NCBI GenBank assembly: GCA_000715635.1
Contig: KL569169.1
Coordinates: 23,418-30,405 of the forward strand
Reading direction: 5' to 3'
DNA length: 6,988 nucleotides
From: Streptomyces violaceus
GTDB lineage: Bacteria > Actinomycetota > Actinomycetes > Streptomycetales > Streptomycetaceae
Below the pieces are notes generated by a model, which worked only from the letters and a program-made list of their open reading frames with translations, ran no database searches and was not told where the DNA came from. The position numbers were made by a program, and so were the translations under genes. Positions 1 to 6,988 of the stretch are shown one piece after another; within the stretch, counting starts at the first letter, position 1, and each line of letters starts with the position of its first letter.

Positions 1-171
1 CCCCCGCCGGCACGCGAACGCGACGCGGCCACCGCCGCCGTCTCCGCGCTCGCAGCACACGCCGGCGCCTGGGCCGTACGCGTGCACGAGGTACGCGCCA
101 CGGCCGACGCGGTACGGGTCGCCCACGCCATCGAAGGGGCGCGTACGACCGGCGCAGAAGGAGCCCGGTGA
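1..171 (+). CDS. folP: Dihydropteroate synthase, C-terminal end (partial)
   Basis: This is the last 56 codons of a gene that begins before the window. The enzyme condenses 6-hydroxymethyl-7,8-dihydropterin diphosphate with p-aminobenzoate to give dihydropteroate and is the sulfonamide target; it is cytoplasmic. The visible tail has an Ala-rich helix followed by the motif RVHEV (visible residues 27-31). This corresponds to the conserved R-x-H-[DE]-V strand near the DHPS C-terminus, whose Arg and His bind the pterin diphosphate. Next comes the helix ATADAVRVAHAI, typical of the family end. The TGA stop overlaps the GTG of the next gene as GTGA, suggesting translational coupling. The identification rests on a short segment, but the motif and the folB/folK neighbours agree well. 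Confidence 0.88.
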   Translation, partial: PPPARERDAATAAVSALAAHAGAWAVRVHEVRATADAVRVAHAIEGARTTGAEGAR

Positions 172-671
172 GCGCCCCGCACACCGACGTCGAACAGGTC
201 GAGGCCGCCAACACCGCCTTCTACGAGGCACTGGAACGAGGCGACTTCGAGAAACTGGCGTCGCTCTGGCTGACCCCCGCCGACCTGGGCGTCGACGAGT
301 CGTACCACGACCCGGCCGACACCGGTGTGGTCTCCTGCGTGCACCCGGGCTGGCCCGTGCTCACCGGCCGCGGCGAGGTCCTCCGGTCGTACGCGCTGAT
401 CATGGCGAACACCGACTACATCCAGTTCTTCCTGACCGATGTGCACGTCTCGGTCACCGGCGACACCGCCCTGGTGAACTGCACGGAGAACATCCTCAGC
501 GGCGGCCCCGCCCCCGAGGGCGACGAGGAGCTCGGCCCGCTCGTCGGCCAGCTCGTGGTCGCCACCAACGTGTTCCGGCGCACGCCCCAGGGGTGGAAAC
601 TCTGGTCGCACCACGCTTCTCCCGTTCTGGCCGAAACCGACGAGGACGAGGGCGAAGAGACCCCCTCTTGA
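168..671 (+). CDS. NTF2-like / SnoaL-type protein of unknown function, coupled to folP
   Basis: The product is a soluble 167-residue protein. The N-terminal helix (about residues 7-35, with AANTAFYEALERGDFEKLASLW) followed by CVHPGWPVLTGRGEVLRSYALIM (57-79), a beta-rich middle (FFLTDVHVSVTGDTALVNCTENI) and the end VVATNVFRRTPQGWKLWSHHASPV (130-153) is the layout of NTF2-like, SnoaL_3/DUF4440-type alpha+beta folds. An acidic tail follows. No signal peptide or membrane segment is visible. The GTG start is supported by AGAAGGAG at 156-163 and by the 4-bp overlap with the folP stop. NTF2-fold proteins include enzymes and simple ligand-binding proteins, so the fold does not give a function. Position inside a folate cluster suggests co-expression with FolP, but any pterin role is inference only. 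Confidence 0.85.
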   Translation: MSAPHTDVEQVEAANTAFYEALERGDFEKLASLWLTPADLGVDESYHDPADTGVVSCVHPGWPVLTGRGEVLRSYALIMANTDYIQFFLTDVHVSVTGDTALVNCTENILSGGPAPEGDEELGPLVGQLVVATNVFRRTPQGWKLWSHHASPVLAETDEDEGEETPS

Positions 672-853
672 GTGGGTAGGCGCCTCACAAGGGCCGGACC
701 GGGACGACGACGTGGTTGGAATCACGGACCCCCGGGTATGGGCGGCTACCAACCCATGAGCCACCGGGTTCGCCAGGGGAAACGCTGGATGAATCCTGCC
801 CGGCCCGGGCCCGGCGCCCACCCCCGTGGCCCGGCCCCGCCCGGGCTCGCAGG

Positions 854-859
854 TAGATT
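854..859 (+). promoter_or_regulatory. Possible -10 element for folB
   Basis: The hexamer TAGATT fits the TAnnnT / TAGRRT form of the -10 element used by the housekeeping sigma factor in Streptomyces, in a stretch otherwise almost all G and C. There is no good TTGACA-like -35 about 17-18 bp upstream, which is common in this genus but weakens the call. If used, transcription would begin near 866, giving a leader of about 65 nt before the folB GTG. Confidence 0.3.
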
Positions 860-867
860 CGACTGAG

Positions 868-891
868 GCCGGTGTGCCGCCCGCACACGGC
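868..891 (+). repeat. Hairpin in the probable folB leader
   Basis: The left arm GCCGGTGTGC (868-877) pairs with GCACACGGC (883-891) across a 5-nt loop, with one bulged G. It would lie at the very 5' end of a transcript started from the -10 candidate at 854-859. It could stabilise the message or affect initiation. There is no following U-run, so it is not a normal terminator. Chance stems are common at this GC content. Confidence 0.35.
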
Positions 892-930
892 GCGGACCGG
901 CCGTGACCGACGATTGCAGGAGTGATTCGC

Positions 931-1290
931 GTGGATCGTGTCGCGCTGCGCGGCCTGAAGGCCCGCGGGCACCACGGTGTGTTCCCCGAGGAACGCAGGG
1001 AGGGCCAGACCTTCGTCGTGGACCTCGTCCTCGGCCTGGACACCCGGCCGGCCGCGGCCGACGACGACCTGGCGAAGACCGTGCACTACGGCATCGTGGC
1101 CGAGGAGGTCGTGGCCGTCGTCGAGGGCGAGCCCGTCAACCTCATCGAGACGCTCGCCGCGCGCATAGCCCAGGTATGTCTGAAGCACGAGGGGGTCGAG
1201 GAGGTCGAGGTACGCGTCCACAAGCCGGACGCCCCGATCACGGTCCCCTTCGACGACGTGACCGTCACCATCACCCGGAGCCGAGTATGA
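931..1290 (+). CDS. folB: Dihydroneopterin aldolase
   Basis: FolB converts 7,8-dihydroneopterin to 6-hydroxymethyl-7,8-dihydropterin and glycolaldehyde, the step before FolK; the family forms a cytoplasmic octamer. With the GTG at 931 the product is 119 residues, the usual family length. RGHHGVFPEER (12-22) contains the conserved G-x-H-G and the substrate-contacting Glu (about E21). TVHYG (50-54) holds the active-site Tyr53, NLIETLA (70-76) the pterin-anchoring Glu73, and VHKPDAPI (96-103) the catalytic Lys98. I prefer GTG 931 over the in-frame GTG at 922 because AGGAG at 918-922 is 8 nt from 931 but overlaps the upstream GTG. The TGA stop overlaps the folK ATG (ATGA), indicating tight coupling. 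Confidence 0.95.
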   Translation: MDRVALRGLKARGHHGVFPEERREGQTFVVDLVLGLDTRPAAADDDLAKTVHYGIVAEEVVAVVEGEPVNLIETLAARIAQVCLKHEGVEEVEVRVHKPDAPITVPFDDVTVTITRSRV

Positions 1291-1898
1291 CTGCACCCTT
1301 CCTCAAGGGTCCCAGCGACCCGACCGTACAGCCGGTACCCGCCTCCGTCGTCGACAAGGTCGACGCCGCCGACACCACGCTCAGCAATCCCAAACGGGCC
1401 GTGGTCGCCCTCGGCTCCAACCTCGGCAACCGCCTGGAGACCCTCCAGGGAGCCGTCGACGCCCTCGAGGACACGCCCGGCCTCCGTATCAAGGCCGTCT
1501 CCCCGGTCTACGAGACCGAGCCCTGGGGCGTGGAGCCCGGCAGCCAGCCCGCCTACTTCAACGCGGTCGTCGTCCTGAAGACCACCCTCCCGCCGTCCTC
1601 GCTCCTGGAGCGCGCGCACGCGGTCGAGGAGGCCTTCCACCGCGTCCGGGACGAGCACTGGGGCCCCCGCACCCTGGACGTCGACATCGTGTCCTACGCC
1701 GACGTCGTCTCCGACGACCCGCAGCTCACCCTCCCCCACCCCCGCGCCCACGAGCGCGCCTTCGTCCTGGCTCCCTGGCACGACCTCGACCCCGAGGCGC
1801 AGCTGCCGGGCCGCGGCCCGGTCGCCGGTCTGCTGGACGCCGTCACCCGGGACGGCGTGACACCCCGCAAGGACCTGGAACTCCGGCTGCCCGAGTAG
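1287..1898 (+). CDS. folK: 6-hydroxymethyl-7,8-dihydropterin pyrophosphokinase (HPPK)
   Basis: FolK transfers pyrophosphate from ATP to 6-hydroxymethyl-7,8-dihydropterin, making the FolP substrate. The product is 203 residues. The conserved core starts at RAVVALGSNLGNR (37-49), followed by SPVYETEPWG (72-81), QPAYFNAVV (88-96) and the HPPK signature RVRDEHWGPRTLDVDI (119-134). In the signature, Asp131 and Asp133 are the two Mg ligands and W125-G-P-R128 lies in a mobile catalytic loop. LPHPRAHERAFVLAPW (149-164) completes the family pattern. About 36 residues of unconserved, probably disordered sequence precede the core, making it longer than the roughly 160-residue enterobacterial enzyme. The ATG is supported by GGAG at 1277-1280 and the 4-bp overlap with folB. 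Confidence 0.96.
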   Translation: MTAPFLKGPSDPTVQPVPASVVDKVDAADTTLSNPKRAVVALGSNLGNRLETLQGAVDALEDTPGLRIKAVSPVYETEPWGVEPGSQPAYFNAVVVLKTTLPPSSLLERAHAVEEAFHRVRDEHWGPRTLDVDIVSYADVVSDDPQLTLPHPRAHERAFVLAPWHDLDPEAQLPGRGPVAGLLDAVTRDGVTPRKDLELRLPE

Positions 1899-1957
1899 CC
1901 GTTAAGGTCAAGACGGCCGCGGAACGAGGCCACCGCCGGGGGAACTGAAGGGACACC

Positions 1958-2446
1958 GTGAGAGAGCTGCGCATCAGGGTGCTGGCCGCCGTTTTCGTCG
2001 TGGCCGGGGTGCTGTCCTGGGCCGGGGCCCGCCTGTGGAACTCGGTCGGCACCCTCCCCAGCGTCCCCTTGGCCGCCCCCATCGTCCTCGCCCTGATCGC
2101 CGTGGTCCTCCTGGCCACGGCGCTCTCGCTCCGCGCCCGGCTGAAGGCCCAGCGCGAGCGGCAGCCCGACGCCAAGGGCGTCGACCCCATGATGGCGGCC
2201 CGCGCGGTCGTTTTCGGCCACTCCAGTGCCCTGGTCGCCGCCCTCGTCTCCGGCATGTACGGCGGCACCGGCGTCTTCCTGCTGGAGTCCCTCGACATCC
2301 CCGCCCGCCGCGACCAGGCCATCTACGCCGGCTTCTCCGTCGTCGCGGGCATCGGCGTCATAGCGGCCGCCATCTTCCTGGAGCGCGTCTGCAAACTCCC
2401 GGAGGACGACGAACACGACGGCACGGGCGCGGCTCCGACGACGTGA
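1958..2446 (+). CDS. DUF3180-type integral membrane protein
   Basis: The product is a 162-residue protein with four likely membrane helices: about 7-26 (VLAAVFVVAGVLSWAGA), 36-58 (VPLAAPIVLALIAVVLLATAL), 81-110 (ARAVVFGHSSALVAALVSGM and following) and 121-142 (AIYAGFSVVAGIGVIAAAIF). A basic loop (RARLKAQRERQ) follows helix 2 and LERVCKLP closes the last helix. The arrangement and the position right after folK match the actinobacterial DUF3180 family, found in the same place in mycobacteria. Its function is unknown; a role with folate intermediates is only suggested by context. GTG 1958 is preceded by GAAGGGA at 1947-1953. The 59-bp gap after folK contains TAAGGT (1903-1908), a weak -10 candidate, so a promoter of its own is possible. 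No good -35 is visible. Confidence 0.88.
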   Translation: MRELRIRVLAAVFVVAGVLSWAGARLWNSVGTLPSVPLAAPIVLALIAVVLLATALSLRARLKAQRERQPDAKGVDPMMAARAVVFGHSSALVAALVSGMYGGTGVFLLESLDIPARRDQAIYAGFSVVAGIGVIAAAIFLERVCKLPEDDEHDGTGAAPTT

Positions 2447-2458
2447 CGCTCGGCGTCA
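2444..2458. repeat. Perfect palindrome spanning two convergent stop codons
   Basis: TGACGC (2444-2449) and GCGTCA (2453-2458) form a perfect 6-bp inverted repeat around a TCG loop. Its left end is the TGA stop of the DUF3180 gene and its right end, read on the minus strand, is the TGA stop of folE. RNA from either strand could form the same small hairpin exactly at its stop codon. There is no T-tract on either side, so if it helps end transcription it would do so weakly. The repeat is directly seen; any function is inferred. Confidence 0.6.
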
Positions 2459-3061
2459 GCGCGCCATGATCAGGCTCATGGCCTCATTGCGGGTCGCAGG
2501 ATCACGAAGCTGGCCACGGACCGCCGAGGTGATGGTCTTCGCGCCTGGCTTTCGGACCCCGCGCATCGACATGCACATGTGCTCACACTCGACAACGACG
2601 ATCACGCCACGCGGCTCCAGGATCTGCATCAGGGAGTCGGCGATCTGCGTGGTCAGTCGTTCCTGCACCTGTGGGCGCCGTGCGTACACGTCCACGAGCC
2701 GCGCCAGCTTGGAGAGGCCTGTGATCTTGCCTTCGATGGACGGAATGTAGCCAACGTGGGCAACGCCGACAAACGGTACGAGATGATGTTCGCAGGAGCT
2801 CAGGACTTCGATGTCCTTCACCAGCACCATCTCGTCATGCCCGAGATCGAACGTCGTCGTCAGCACGTCCTCCGGCTTCTGCCACAGCCCGCCGAATATC
2901 TCCTTGTACGCCCGCGCGACCCGCGCCGGTGTCTCCCGAAGCCCCTCGCGGTCGGGGTCCTCGCCGACCGCGATCAGCAGTTCCCGAACGGCGTTCTCGG
3001 CTCTCTTCTCGTCGAATTCGCCGAGCTGGCCCTCGCCGGCCAGCGTCACGGGGTCGGTCAT
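2456..3061 (-). CDS. folE: GTP cyclohydrolase I
   Basis: FolE converts GTP to 7,8-dihydroneopterin triphosphate and formate, the first committed step to folate; it is a cytoplasmic zinc-dependent decamer. The product is 201 residues, of usual length. The N-terminal helix region ([34 protein letters not shown], 19-52) is typical. [18 protein letters not shown] (88-105) carries zinc ligands Cys90 and His93, and [16 protein letters not shown] (158-173) carries catalytic His161 and the third ligand Cys163. [26 protein letters not shown] (112-137) is also a family hallmark. The zinc Cys/His set marks the classical type I enzyme, not FolE2. GAGG lies 7 nt before the ATG. The gene faces the folP-folB-folK group and is separated from ftsH by a strong terminator. 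Confidence 0.97.
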   Translation of the reverse strand: MTDPVTLAGEGQLGEFDEKRAENAVRELLIAVGEDPDREGLRETPARVARAYKEIFGGLWQKPEDVLTTTFDLGHDEMVLVKDIEVLSSCEHHLVPFVGVAHVGYIPSIEGKITGLSKLARLVDVYARRPQVQERLTTQIADSLMQILEPRGVIVVVECEHMCMSMRGVRKPGAKTITSAVRGQLRDPATRNEAMSLIMAR

Positions 3062-3187
3062 CTGGGTGCCTCGTTCCTGTGTCCTTCGGGGGCGGCCTGC
3101 GGAAATGGCGAAAAGCCGCGCCCCCCAGGCTAAAACCTGGGGGGCGCGGCATCCATTCCGGGCCCGGGGCCGCCGGGAGAGCGATGG
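3062..3187 (-). other. ftsH-folE intergenic region
   Basis: These 126 bp lie between the ftsH stop and the folE ATG. They contain the intrinsic terminator at 3109-3150, then about 50 bp leading to folE. In that last part, read on the minus strand, I see the folE ribosome binding site (GAGG, at 3069-3072) but no hexamer of TAnnnT type. A folE promoter is therefore either non-canonical or lies further upstream, inside or before the terminator. Confidence 0.5.
3109..3150 (-). terminator. Intrinsic (Rho-independent) terminator after ftsH
   Basis: Two 15-nt arms (3115-3129 and 3136-3150) are perfect inverted complements, GC-rich, around the 6-nt loop 3130-3135. Read in the ftsH direction the stem is followed at once by TTTT (complement of 3111-3114). 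It begins about 38 bp after the ftsH stop. The polarity of the T-run shows it serves minus-strand transcripts coming from ftsH, not folE or the convergent genes. Confidence 0.9.
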
Positions 3188-5263
<2,076 letters not shown>

Positions 5264-5412
5264 AGTGAGTTTGATAAAGACTGTTCTTCGGACGGTACCC
5301 CAGCATTGTCACCTGAAGCTGCGCGGGACGACTGGCGATCCGTCTACGCATGCTCCAACGGCGGGAAGTCCGCTGGGGTTCCCGATCACCGCCACGGCAC
5401 CCCGGCCGGGAT
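5264..5412 (-). other. hpt-ftsH intergenic region, likely carrying the ftsH promoter
   Basis: This 149-bp gap is the AT-richer stretch of the minus-strand group and a natural place for an ftsH promoter. On the minus strand TACCGT (complement of 5292-5297) fits the TAnnnT pattern of a -10 element and would start RNA near 5285. TGACAA followed 17 nt later by AAGAAC, or TATCAA close to the ATG, are weaker alternatives; no candidate has both hexamers convincing. A small inverted repeat, CGGGAA 5362-5367 with TTCCCG 5379-5384, lies after the hpt stop but has no T-tract, so I do not call a terminator. I see no gene here. Confidence 0.4.
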
Positions 5413-5991
5413 TCAGCCGCCGTAGACGTGGGGCGCGAGCGTACCGACGAACGGGAGGTTGCGGTACTTCTCGGCGTAGTCCAAGCCGTAGCCGACGACG
5501 AATTCGTTGGGGATGTCGAATCCGACCCATTCCACGTCGATGGCGACCTTCGCGGCCTCGGGCTTGCGCAGCAGGGTGCACACCTTGAGGGAGGCGGGCT
5601 CGCGCGAGCCGAGGTTGGAGAGCAGCCAGGACAGGGTCAGGCCGGAGTCGATGATGTCTTCGACGATGAGGACGTGCTTGCCCTTGATGTCGGTGTCGAG
5701 GTCCTTGAGGATCCGCACCACACCGGAGGACTGGGTGCCCGCCCCGTACGAGGATACGGCCATCCAGTCCATGGTGAGGGGAGTGGACAGCGCCCGGGCG
5801 AGATCCGCCATGACCATCACCGCGCCCTTGAGGACTCCGACGATCAGCAGGTCCTTGCCCGCGTACTCCGCGTCGATCTTCGCGGCCAGCTCTGCGAGCT
5901 TGGCGTCGATCTCTTCCTTGGTGATGAGTACCTGTTGAAGGTCGGCACCCATGTCTTTCGCGTCCACCCGCATCACTTTCGGTCGTCCCAC
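5413..5991 (-). CDS. hpt: Hypoxanthine (guanine) phosphoribosyltransferase
   Basis: Hpt salvages hypoxanthine and guanine with PRPP to give IMP and GMP in the cytoplasm. The 192-residue product has the type I PRTase layout: [21 protein letters not shown] (48-68) with the PPi-loop LKG, the flexible-loop SSYG (80-83), and the PRPP-binding motif [13 protein letters not shown] (107-119) with the Glu-Asp pair. The purine-side strand [26 protein letters not shown] (155-180) follows. Start choice: GTG 5991 has GGAGGGG about 11 nt upstream, somewhat far. ATG 5973 and ATG 5952 are in-frame alternatives with only weak GAAAG before them; orthologues often begin near these. The gene lies 43 bp after tilS in the same direction and is probably co-transcribed with it. 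Confidence 0.96.
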   Translation of the reverse strand: MGRPKVMRVDAKDMGADLQQVLITKEEIDAKLAELAAKIDAEYAGKDLLIVGVLKGAVMVMADLARALSTPLTMDWMAVSSYGAGTQSSGVVRILKDLDTDIKGKHVLIVEDIIDSGLTLSWLLSNLGSREPASLKVCTLLRKPEAAKVAIDVEWVGFDIPNEFVVGYGLDYAEKYRNLPFVGTLAPHVYGG

Positions 5992-5992
5992 C

Positions 5993-6040
5993 GGCTGAGC
6001 GGCCCCTCCATCGACTGCCCGGAGGGGTCGTGGTTCAGCC
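5993..6040 (-). promoter_or_regulatory. Nested inverted repeat over the tilS stop and hpt ribosome binding site
   Basis: On the minus strand GGCTGA (6040-6035), which includes the tilS TGA stop, can pair with TCAGCC (5998-5993), which ends one base before the hpt GTG. Inside it CCCCTCC (6027-6021) can pair with GGAGGGG (6009-6003), the only Shine-Dalgarno-like sequence before that start. The inner loop is 11 nt, or 9 nt if a G-U pair is added. No U-run follows, so it does not look like a terminator. A ribosome terminating at the tilS stop would disrupt the outer stem, so coupling of hpt translation to tilS is plausible but inferred. Confidence 0.4.
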
Positions 6041-6988
6041 TTGCCGAATCACCAGTCTGCCACCCTGCCGCTGGGCCACGACCTTGCCGGGGAGGTTGAT
6101 GGCTCCCTGACCGCGCCAGCCGGTGATGAGCCGGTCGACTTCCTCGATGTGACGGGCGAACAGCGAGCCGGCCGGCGCACCGGCCGCGATGGCGGCCCGG
6201 CGCAGGACGCGGCGGCGTACGGCGGGGGGCAGGGCGTAGAGCTTCGCGCACTCCAGCGCCCCGGTGGCGTCGCGGACGGTGGCCTCGGCCCGGCCGGCCC
6301 AGCCGTCGAGGGCGTCGGCGTCGTCGCGGGAGAGCCGTGCCGTACGGGCGAGGGCTTCGACGACGCCCTTGCCGAGGGCCTTCTCCAGGGCGGGCAGGCC
6401 TTCGTGGCGCAGCCGGGAGCGGGTGTAGGCCGGGTCGGCGTTGTGGGGGTCGTCCCAGACGGGCAGGGACTGGACCATGCAGGCCTTGCGGGCGGTCTGC
6501 CGGTCGAGTTCCAGGAAGGGGCGCCGGTAACGGCCGCCGGCCCCCGAGACCGCGGCCATGCCGGACAGGGAGCGGATGCCGGAGCCCCGGGCGAGGCCCA
6601 GGAGGACGGTTTCGGCCTGGTCGTCGCGGGTGTGGCCGAGGAGGACCGCGGTGGCGCCGTGGCGTTCGGCCGCGGTGTCGAGTGCGGCGTAGCGGGCGTC
6701 GCGGGCGGCGGCTTCGGGTCCGCCGGCGCGGCCGACGGTCACGGCGACGGAGTCGACCGGGTCGAGGCCTAGTTCGCGCAGGCGCTGGACGACCTCCGCG
6801 GCGCGTGCGTCGGAGCCGGGCTGGAGGCCGTGGTCGACGGTCACCCCGCCGGCTCTGATGCCGAGTTTGGGGGACTCGAAGGCGAGGGCGGAGGCGAGGG
6901 CCATGGAGTCGGCGCCGCCGGAGCATGCCACGAGCACGAGCGGCGGGGATGGGGGTACCTCCCGCTCGAGCGAAGCCGAGAGTGGGGG
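6035..6988 (-). CDS. tilS: tRNA(Ile)-lysidine synthetase, 5' end outside window
   Basis: TilS uses ATP and lysine to change C34 of the AUA-reading tRNA-Ile to lysidine, an essential cytoplasmic modification. The 317 visible codons run open to the window edge. The PP-loop ATPase motif is [16 protein letters not shown], starting at 6931. It is followed by [10 protein letters not shown], the TilS hallmark [39 protein letters not shown], and [27 protein letters not shown], which contacts substrate in the family. The C-terminal [18 protein letters not shown] is family-like. A GTG at 6937 is in frame but would start the protein right at the PP-loop strand and lacks a good ribosome binding site. The true start is therefore probably beyond 6988. 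The first visible codons encode [16 protein letters not shown] from a palindromic repeat. Confidence 0.95.
   Translation of the reverse strand, partial: PPLSASLEREVPPSPPLVLVACSGGADSMALASALAFESPKLGIRAGGVTVDHGLQPGSDARAAEVVQRLRELGLDPVDSVAVTVGRAGGPEAAARDARYAALDTAAERHGATAVLLGHTRDDQAETVLLGLARGSGIRSLSGMAAVSGAGGRYRRPFLELDRQTARKACMVQSLPVWDDPHNADPAYTRSRLRHEGLPALEKALGKGVVEALARTARLSRDDADALDGWAGRAEATVRDATGALECAKLYALPPAVRRRVLRRAAIAAGAPAGSLFARHIEEVDRLITGWRGQGAINLPGKVVAQRQGGRLVIRQG
6947..6988. repeat. Palindromic dispersed-type repeat within the tilS 5' region (runs off window)
   Basis: The segment GGATGGGGGTACCTCCCGCT at 6947-6966 continues through the perfect palindrome CGCTCGAGCG (6963-6972) to GCCGAGAGTGGGGG at the window end. 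The arms 6959-6967 and 6980-6988 can form a 9-bp stem with two G-T type wobbles around a 12-nt loop. I recall near-identical GGGGG...CTCGAGCGAAGCCGAGAGTGGGGG units scattered in many Streptomyces chromosomes, mostly between genes; this is from memory, not a search. Here the unit is open in the tilS frame and encodes a low-complexity Pro/Ser linker. Its outer boundary is not visible. Confidence 0.55.

Larger units (their letters stand above)
672..930 (+). other. Intergenic gap and probable leader before folB
   Basis: This 259-bp stretch separates the folP/NTF2-like pair from folB. I see no credible gene in it: the one open frame (672-866) lacks the third-position GC bias of its neighbours and has no ribosome binding site of its own. 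The stretch holds several short GC-rich inverted repeats. Examples are CCCGG 731-735 with CCGGG 764-768 enclosing ATGGG 738-742 with CCCAT 753-757, and the palindrome GGCCCGGGCC at 802-811. The AT-richer hexamer at 854-859 may be a promoter element. No T-tract follows any stem, so I do not call a terminator. No known riboswitch class is recognisable by eye. Confidence 0.5.

Noticed and set aside
763..800. Sequence resembling a tRNA T-arm (GGGTTCGCC) in the folB upstream gap.
   Set aside because: No acceptor, D or anticodon arm can be assembled around it, so it is not a tRNA gene.
672..866. Open frame of 64 codons starting just after the NTF2-like gene (GTG at 672).
   Set aside because: Third codon positions are not G/C-biased like the neighbours, the composition is Arg/Gly/Pro-rich as expected of random GC-rich DNA, there is no dedicated ribosome binding site and no recognisable domain.
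903..1286. Extension of the folK frame upstream through folB, suggesting a longer FolK or a fusion.
   Set aside because: The extended part is Arg/Gly/Pro-rich out-of-frame reading of folB. The ATG at 1287 has a GGAG 6 nt upstream, and FolB itself is complete in the other frame.
1694..2416. A 240-codon minus-strand open frame opposite folK and the DUF3180 gene.
   Set aside because: It spans two real plus-strand genes and their gap, and its translation is Gly/Ala/Asp/Gln-rich with no family resemblance.
5362..5384. Inverted repeat CGGGAA/TTCCCG after hpt as a terminator.
   Set aside because: The 6-bp stem has an 11-nt loop and is not followed by a T-run in the hpt direction; chance occurrence is likely.

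Overview
The window is very GC-rich, with strong G/C preference at third codon positions, several GTG starts and GGAG-type ribosome binding sites. Gene content and protein sequences point to an actinomycete chromosome, most likely Streptomyces or a close relative. It looks like conserved core chromosome: I see no phage, transposase, CRISPR, rRNA or tRNA genes.

Left half, plus strand (1-2446): a folate-biosynthesis cluster. It holds the 3' end of folP (dihydropteroate synthase), an NTF2-like gene of unknown function overlapping folP by 4 bp, a 259-bp gap with a possible promoter, folB (dihydroneopterin aldolase), folK (HPPK, overlapping folB by 4 bp), and a four-helix DUF3180-type membrane protein. 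Right part, minus strand (2456-6988, transcribed right to left): tilS (tRNA-Ile lysidine synthetase, 5' end outside the window), hpt (hypoxanthine phosphoribosyltransferase), ftsH (membrane AAA+ zinc protease), a strong intrinsic terminator, and folE (GTP cyclohydrolase I). The two groups converge tail to tail, with only 9 bp between the DUF3180 and folE stops. A perfect short palindrome spans both stop codons.

Together FolE, FolB, FolK and FolP supply most of the route from GTP to dihydropteroate. The dihydroneopterin triphosphate dephosphorylation step and pABA synthesis are not encoded here. The tilS-hpt-ftsH order is a conserved Gram-positive neighbourhood linking tRNA modification, purine salvage and membrane protein quality control.

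I found no convincing undescribed system. The points most worth a second look are: (i) a palindromic repeat, of a type I recall as dispersed in Streptomyces genomes, read in frame inside the N-terminal linker of tilS at the window edge; (ii) a nested inverted repeat running from the tilS stop to the hpt start that could mask the hpt ribosome binding site; (iii) the palindrome joining the two convergent stops; (iv) a terminator between ftsH and folE with no obvious folE promoter after it; and (v) the NTF2-like gene coupled to folP.
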